This document shows, one piece after another, positions 56,706-64,000 of a stretch of DNA of 64,000 nucleotides. Origin of the DNA: Chimonanthus salicifolius (taxonomy: Eukaryota > Streptophyta > Magnoliopsida > Laurales > Calycanthaceae). The stretch's first letter is position 1. The number at the start of each line of letters is the position of its first letter. The position numbers and the translations under genes are program-made. The notes under the pieces are model-generated. The model did not search any database and was not told the DNA's origin. It saw only the letters and a list, made by a program, of their open reading frames with translations. The stretch lies in the NCBI GenBank assembly GCA_013350335.1, contig CM023542.1, positions 7,488,025 through 7,552,024 on the forward strand, read 5' to 3'.

Positions 56706-59700
56706 ATGAGCTGCTGCCTGTGCTCGGGAAAATCGAGCAAAAAATCCAAGAATCAATCGGATGCCCACAACGATCCACCTCCTCTTTCAGGTAACTCATA
56801 AAATCCCCCGGAAAAAGAAAAAAAGAAAATATCTGATTTCTTCAAAGCTCTTTCTTGTTGTGTGTTTTCTCGTTTGGGTCTCTTCTAATTCTTGGAATCG
56901 GAGGTTTGAAATCGTTATGGACTAATTCATTTCTGGGTTTTGATTTTCATTTTTGGGTTATTTGGATTTTTGGGGAGAATCGGATCACCTGATGTGTCTT
57001 TTGTAGAATTCTTCGGCGTTTGTATCATGATACGTGCTTTCTCGAATTGGGCTTTTTAAGGATAGGCCAAAAAATGGAATCTTGGGGTTGAAAATCGAGG
57101 GTTGGATTCTCTTAGCGAAAGAGAGAGAAAAATAAAAAATAGATTTGGGGTTTTTGGGGGGGGCTGGTTGATGTTGGGTTCTCTTTAAAAGGTGGGATTT
57201 TGATGCCTTGGATCTTGTCCTTTGATTTTCTTGGGATTTGTAATCTGTACTTGGTTTCATCGAATTCAATTTTGGAGTCACCCCCTTGCAATTTGGAGTC
57301 CTGAAGAAGCTGAATTTGTATTTTGAAGTGAAGATTATTGGTATTTGAAACGTGGTTAGAAATGGTCTGGTGCGAATCTGGTTTTGGGACTTCCAAATCC
57401 GACCAAATTTGAAGAAGGAAAGGGTTATAATTAGAAGGTATTGATAGGAGGAGACACAGCTATGTAAAGACTTTAAATTGATGAAATAAGGAATGACACA
57501 GTAGATTGTGGGTGCTGACGAATATGATTTTTTATAGAATTGAGTGGGAATGTAGAACTCAAAAACTCAATCCAAATAGGTGTAATAAAAGGCTCTGCGA
57601 TAATGATGACAAGATACCAAATTCCCCTCAAGAGCTTGTGTTCTGATTGGCTTCAAACTTTTGATACTTTTGATATTTTGCTCAAGGACTCTTCCATGGT
57701 TCCCTTGTTCTTGGAAGATGGATGGTGGAGACGGAAGCACTATTGGGTACCGTTTATGTGGAAGACATTTGGGTTTTTCTGTAAAATGGGCATTTTCCTT
57801 GTTGCCTTTGATTTCTTTGAGAAATTGGAATCTAGTCCTTGCTTGGAGATTGTTTGTCTTGGTTTTTTTTTTTTTTTCTATAAAAGCTGCATGATTTCTT
57901 CCTTTTCCACCTTTGAATTCCTCTCACCTCTAGAGGACACAAATTTAATTTGTTGGTAGTTAATCATCATTATATCAGTTCTGTCAGCATTTGAATCCTT
58001 GTCTAAATGATGTTTTATATATTACTTTTGTTAGTTAGTAGAACAACATTGTCAGTTAATGGTGTTCTATTTTTCCTTGTTCAGAGAAATTAAAGTTGGA
58101 TCCCTCATTGGATGTGAAGAAGGAAATCCAAAACGATGGATCAGGTAATATTGCTTCTCAGACATTCACGTTTCGTGAATTGGCTGCTGCAACGAAGAAT
58201 TTCAGAGGTGATTGTCTTTTGGGTGAGGGAGGTTTTGGGCGAGTTTATAAAGGGCGATTGGAGAATACCAACCAGGTTGGTTGTATCTATTTTGTATTGG
58301 GATGTGTTTATTTTTTTACTGTTATTTATTATTTGATAATGAGTCATACTGGCTAGCAAGTATCAGTTAAGAGTGTTGAGCCATTTACCATGGAGATACC
58401 AAGCATGCAACATCTAGCCAACACATCCCAGTTTTTTTTTTTTTTTGACGATTAACCCTAAGGCTCCCACCTTTCCCCAAGTACAAGGATGTTGGGTAAA
58501 CTCTGGATGCATGCAACCCCACGCAAGGCACCTGCATCGGGTTATTACGGCACTCAAACCTGGGACATTTGGTTCCTGCTATGTTGCATGGACACTTCAA
58601 TATAGGCAACGTGTCCTCCTTCAATTTATGTGTAAAATCTATGTGTTTTGCCGTATCAATGGGTGTGTCTTTGCCGTGTCCATCCATGTTTGGACATCAT
58701 AGGGTTCCGGAGCCAGAACGCGTGCCAGTTGAGTTACCCTGTGCAGGGTTTATTTTCATTGTTCCATTCATAAAAATCAAAATAAATTTTAAATAGGTGG
58801 CACACTGAGCTTAGCTATCAAAAACATAATATAGTAACTGCAGAAAAATGTAGCAAGTTATTTTGATAGTTTTAAATTGTTTGCATATTGTGTTTTGTCC
58901 TTCACATGTCAAGCTTCATCTTGAGGGAGTTGATCAAATAATCTCATGTCATATACCTTTCAAGTGGAAAGTGTGTGATGATTCAAGCTTAAACTTGTGG
59001 CCTCCATTCTTGATTCTTTTCATCATTATATATATATATACACACACGCATACAGAATTATCATTATCATTATCAAAGCTTTTATCCCATCCAACTTGGT
59101 TGGCTTTCTAACTCTTACTTCAACCCTATCAAAATCATGTTCTCTGTTAGTTCAAAGTCTAGCATGTCCTTTTGTGTTGCATCCATCAAAGTCTTTATTG
59201 GGCTTACCCTTGTCCTAGTTCCTTTGTCATCAATGCCTTTATCCACAAAAATTCAAAGTGAGAATTCTTTGACAAAGATTTGACATTGAGATTGTATTTT
59301 AAATGGATCTTGGACCCCACATGGTTGGGAGTGATGTAAAGAGGACCATATGATTAAGGGGCGTATGAAGCTTTATCCCCTATTGATCATCTTATCTTGA
59401 TTTTTATCCCTTGATTTTGAACTTTTAAAATTCAATGACTTATATTCATCAAAATTTGAAAGGTCAAGATTATATGTCTAGGTCATCAATTCATGTTGAA
59501 ACTTTACACACTTCATATCCATGCAGTCATGTAACCAATGTGGCCATCACTCATGTCTTACTGCATCTATCCAAGTGTTAATAAGTCCTTCCTTTCTCCT
59601 AGTTCCTTCTTGTAACCCCTTAATTTTTCATAATGGGTCTTTTGGTCTTCTATGTATGTACCAAACCATCTTAGAGGACATTTTTTGATATTTTCTTTTG

Positions 59701-62700
59701 CAGGAGCAAGTTTTAGACTTCTTTTGATGTACTCATTTCTTATTCCATATTTTTTTCATAGATAACATGGGTATCTCCACTCCACATTGGAGGTGAGACT
59801 GATCAATCCCACAGATACACGAAAGCACCCTCAAGCCTCTTGTATTAAGAGCTGATTTTATTGCTTATCAATGAATAAACTTAACATATGTAACTCGACT
59901 GTTCGTAGTTTATTTTTTCATTGTTTATTTATCACCTGTATTCAGCTCCATTACAACATTGCATGTTTATGTTCATCTAAAAGAAATGTCCCTTTGGTCA
60001 ATTTGATGGTCGTCCATCAATGTGACACTCATTCTTTTATTTTTATACACTATGAAATTTTTTTACTGAATCTTTTTATTTGTTTATTTATTTATTGTGT
60101 GTGAGATGAAAATTTTCATTTGAAAGAAAAAGGAAACTGTGAACTTGATAAGTTCCTTTTTTCCTTTAATATAAACTTTTGCCAATTTATGCCATTGTTA
60201 AATGGTTAGGTTATCCCATAATTGTGATTTAGTTATAACCCATTGACTCTTGGGCCGCCCATTGAATGATTTCTCATCCTACTAGTGCATCATTCCTCTT
60301 TGTTGATTCCTTTCTCATCCCACTTTCAGGAAAATTGGATCCAAGTAATTTCCATTCATTTCAATTTTAACGTCATTTACCATCGGGAAGAGAGACATTT
60401 TCATGAAATTTCATCTTCTCATCAAAATTATTTTCCCTGTTTGACACCGTTTTCTGTTTGACATGATGACATTATGAATCCCCCATGGTCCCTGGACATT
60501 AGACAGTGAAGTTTAAGGTCTTTTTCCCCATTAATTAGTCATTTGAAGCTTCACTTCATTGTAGTTCACCATCATCATTATCACCATCACCTCCATCGTC
60601 ATCACCATCATCATCATCAGCCACTTTCCCCTATATCTGGGTCAGTTTTTTATTCTTAAGTTTCTATTCTGCCTTATCAAAGACCATATTTGTTTATGTT
60701 CTTTTCGGATATTGAGTTTCCCCCACTTTCCTCAATATTGAGTATTAGGGAAAGAGATTAATAATTATGTATAACATCCAATTTGATGATTGGTGAAGAT
60801 GAAATTGTATTTTTTTTTTTTTTTTGAAATTGATGAAATTCGTATATGTTATTAAAAGAAAACGCATACAACTTTTTACTGTGTTCTGTGTAGATTGTGG
60901 CCATCAAGCAACTTGATCGTAATGGATTACAAGGAAACCGTGAGTTCCTTGTTGAAGTACTGATGCTAAGTCTGCTTCACCACACTAACCTGGTTAATCT
61001 TATTGGTTACTGTGCTGACGGTGATCAGAGGCTTTTGGTTTATGAATACATGCCATTAGGATCATTGGAAGATCATCTACATGGTATGTTACTTTATTGA
61101 GCTGCAACATCATTCATTGTTATGTGGTTTGGTTACTGCATACACATTGTTTATCTTGTGCAGATCTTCCTCCCGATAAGAAACGACTTGACTGGAATAC
61201 AAGAATGAAAATTGCAGCTGGTGCAGCTAAGGGACTAGAGTATTTACATGATAAAGCCAACCCCCCTGTTATATACCGTGACTTGAAGTGCTCAAACATT
61301 TTACTTGGGGAGGGATACCATCCCAAGTTATCTGATTTTGGATTAGCAAAGCTGGGTCCTGTTGGAGATAATACACATGTTTCTACTAGGGTGATGGGTA
61401 CATACGGATATTGTGCACCTGAGTATGCGATGACAGGCCAGCTGACACTAAAATCAGATGTCTATAGTTTTGGCGTTGTTCTTTTGGAAATTATTACTGG
61501 AAGGAAGGCAATTGACAATTCCAAGGCTGCTGGAGAGCATAATCTAGTTGCATGGGTATGAAAGCACTGCTTCCAGTCTTTTTCAATCATGTTATTGCCA
61601 AAACTAAGTTCTTTTATCCCACAAAAAAGGCAGTACCATTTATTTTTATTAGTACATATATATGACATATGATAGTTGTGTTCTGTTCATATTGATATGA
61701 CTCAGGGCAACTATAATGATCTTGTTTATCTTTGTGATGTGGTAGTACAAATGCATGAACATACATTATTATTTGCCAAAAAATGTAGCAGCAGCAGCAA
61801 AATAGTACATGAATGATTCAATGTTATTACCCAAAAAAGACTAATTGTGATATATATAGTTCATGTATTTCTATTTTCTAGCTACAATGATTCAATGCTT
61901 TTCTATCTTCCATCTTTAATCTTGTATGTTTTATTAGATTTTATATTATGAAATTATTCTGTAGAGACCTTGTAAAGGCCTCTATGTCTAACACTCATTG
62001 GTCAATCCAAACCATTTACGTCACCTCCCCTTTTGGCTTAGCACATATCTCCAATCGGGACACATTATGTGTAGTGTAATTTAAGCCTAGAAATCACATT
62101 TAGCTGAACTCTACAAACCATTAAATTTTGAACAAAATATTTAGCAATGATGAGTATGTAGAATTGAAAATCTGTCTACACCTACATGCCTGTGTGAGAT
62201 GACCCATATTCTATGTCCAAACTATAATGTTTGGGACAATTTCTGAGTTACTTACATAGCTTTTGATTTATTATCTGAAATATATTTTCTACATTCACAG
62301 TATTTGAGCTATTATAAACTGCTATATTGGGTGTTTGGGCTGTGATTGATCAAGATAAGGAGCCACTCCCCTGCTCATGCAATGAGACAAGCACATCTCT
62401 GCAAGATAACAATCTCTTTGGGAGTGGGGACCTTTATACAAGTTGAGAAGTCAGAGCTTCTCTAAAGTCTAAAAGGCCTCTCCATCTGAATGGAGAAGTG
62501 GATGCTTTAGCCAAAGGATATTTTTTCAAGGTCAAATTTGTATTTAGATTTATTCTCCTTTTTATGTAATTTTGGAATGCTTCCTCAAAACAGAGATCCG
62601 TTGATGAAATGGAGACTCTACTTTGAAGATTGGCTGGTTGGCTCCAGTTCCTTTCCATTGTTTTTTATGTCAACTTTTTGGAAATTGGCTCGTGTGACAC

Positions 62701-63334
62701 AACAGGTGGATCTTTGAGGATAAGGCTTTGCTTAGATCTTTTACCCCTTATTGATTGATGGAATTAAGCTCAATATTTCCAGGTTGCCTATGACATTGGA
62801 GTTTACTGCTGTGCAGGAGGATCAGTCTTATGTAATGTTTCTTTTAAAGCCCGCTTAAAGTTGTTGGTGTAGTTGGGACTCTCATTTTCTTGGGCTCTTT
62901 AAGATAGCTTCATAACACATTAACAGAAAAATGGAAAAATGATTCTCTAACATAATGGGATGCCTGTTTTGAGAGAACAATATGGGCCGAAGATCTGTCT
63001 TGTATGAATCTTTTGAATTCTTATCCTCTGTGATTGAATGCAGGCACGGCCATTGTTCAAAGACCGCAGGAAATTTCCGCAGATGGCAGACCCAATGCTT
63101 CAAGGTCAGTACCCAATGAGAGGCCTGTACCAGGCACTCGCCGTCGCTGCTATGTGTGTTCAGGAGCAGCCTACCATGCGACCCTTTATAGCTGATGTGG
63201 TCACAGCTCTCACATACCTTGCATCTCAAAAATATGATCCCGACAGCCAACCTGTTCAAAGCTCCCGCTTTGCCCCTGCTACCCCTCCTCGAACAAGAAG
63301 AGACAGTGATAGGAAACAGAATGGTGGGTATTAG
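56706..63334 (+). CDS. PBL7: receptor-like cytoplasmic kinase VII, PBL7-like
   Basis: RLCK-VII (PBS1-like) Ser/Thr kinases relay signals from plasma-membrane receptor kinases. Exons are 56706-56790, 58085-58275, 60894-61083, 61164-61555 and 63044-63334, GT-AG with matching phases, 382 residues. The N terminus [13 protein letters not shown] has clustered Cys for palmitoylation but no Gly2 for myristoylation. Kinase landmarks are LGEGGFG (74-80), AIK with Lys97, YRDLK with catalytic Asp195, DFG (213-215), and '[11 protein letters not shown]' in the activation segment. It is an RD kinase with no missing key residue. From memory the closest relatives are Arabidopsis PBL7 and PBL5. The similarity runs through '[17 protein letters not shown]' to a short tail ending '[20 protein letters not shown]', which separates it from the long-tailed PBL27. 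Introns 1, 2 and 4 are 1.3, 2.6 and 1.5 kb; intron 2 contains a SINE. Confidence 0.96.
58431..58750 (-). repeat. SINE split by a short insertion, kinase intron 2
   Basis: On the minus strand the head 'agggtaactcaactggcacg' (box A-like) lies near 58715-58745. The box B-like 'ccaggtttgagtgcc', the body and a 14-base A tail lie at 58431-58575. The roughly 120 bases between carry 'gtccatgcaacatag' and a partial repeat of 'tgtccat'. This suggests that a second sequence interrupted the SINE between its two pol III boxes, or that the family has an unusual head. Confidence 0.5.
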
Positions 63335-64000
63335 ACCAAGGTAGAAGATCAAACTAAATTTCAAATCTTTGGGGTTTATTTGATTTCTTTCAAGGCGGCT
63401 TCGACTGCCGCCATCACCAACCCTGATGTAGAACGGTTACTGCATGAGAAGACTTCAACATGGTGGTTCATTTTATGAGGGGATGGTTTTGTTTTTTGGT
63501 CACATGGATTAGAACCTGTTAGTCTGCTTGGCTGCACACTAGTTGTCAAATTTTGTCTCTCCAGATAGCAGGTGTACTCACTCACCGGAAAATTTGCTGG
63601 TTTCTTTTTGTTGTTGTACATGTGAGTTTTGGGTCCTTGTATCTTATGTTAATTCAGACATCATGTGCTATAAATTTAATTTCTTAGATTTACTTCCCCC
63701 CCCCCCCCCCACCCCTCATTTACTAGTTCTGTATTCATTTCTACCAGCTATTAATCCAAAGAAATACAACTGAATCCAACGCTGTCAAGGTTGTCAATAT
63801 TCTTCATTAATGGCATTGCCGTTACCGTTGTGCTCACGGTGTATTATGAGATTTTTCCGCGTAATTGGATTCTCATTGATGATATCTTTGAATTCAAAGT
63901 AGAATAAGGCACTGTCATAATCATGTTATATGTTATCTATGTTGCATGGCAGACTCAACACCACCTCATGAAGAAATAATAAAGAGGTTGAATAATTAAT
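63335..64000 (+). other. 3' flank of the kinase gene
   Basis: Probably 3' UTR to about 63780. It contains a run of fifteen C at 63696-63710. I see no further gene before the window ends. Confidence 0.5.

Noticed and set aside
4795..58750. tRNA genes suggested by box A and box B motifs
   Set aside because: None can be folded into a full cloverleaf with anticodon and acceptor stems; they fit SINE heads.
1..64000. CRISPR arrays, bacterial operons, riboswitches, rRNA genes
   Set aside because: Nothing of this kind was seen; the DNA is plant nuclear and the direct repeats lack regular spacers.

Overview
The window is nuclear DNA from a flowering plant. The evidence is intron-split genes with GT-AG borders, a plant receptor-like cytoplasmic kinase, a FAR1-domain protein, AT-rich intergenic DNA, and plant-type SINEs, TRIM, LTR and hAT elements. 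The species cannot be named from sequence alone.

Four gene models look intact or nearly so, and one is broken. (1) 6801-14273 (+) encodes coatomer subunit alpha (COPI coat) in three exons, 1,216 residues. (2) 16364-22821 (-) encodes SAR1, the GTPase that starts COPII coat assembly, in three exons, 193 residues. The two genes converge, so a COPI gene and a COPII gene lie tail to tail. (3) 25956-28122 (+) is a FAR1-related (MULE transposase-derived) gene broken by an in-frame stop and a frameshift. (4) 33015-39563 (-) is a small, probably plant-specific coiled-coil protein gene of unknown function. Its second intron holds a whole LTR retrotransposon, and one exon carries an apparent frameshift. 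(5) 56706-63334 (+) encodes an RLCK-VII (PBL7-like) protein kinase in five exons, 382 residues.

The rest is mostly mobile DNA. A TRIM with a perfect 12-base initiator-tRNA primer site lies about 460 bases upstream of the SAR1 start codon. A 374-bp MITE sits in the long SAR1 intron. A 2,981-bp non-autonomous LTR element at 34405-37385 has a perfect AGAAG target duplication. A decayed 7.2-kb hAT element fills 43852-51056. Its 5' terminal 1.15 kb is present twice in tandem, and it hosts a 1,510-bp inverted-repeat element (46696-48205) with its own perfect 8-bp target duplication. Inside that element are three successive hairpin units of about 316 bp, and the loop segment of the first unit is inverted relative to the other two. 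This nested palindrome array is the most unusual structure in the window. About a dozen tRNA-derived SINE copies of several families are scattered through introns and spacers.

The long spacers (1-6450, 14274-16363, 28123-33000, 39564-43500, 51065-56500) are AT-rich and hold only repeats and microsatellites that I can recognise. All exon borders come from reading splice signals and family conservation by eye; no transcript or database evidence was available.
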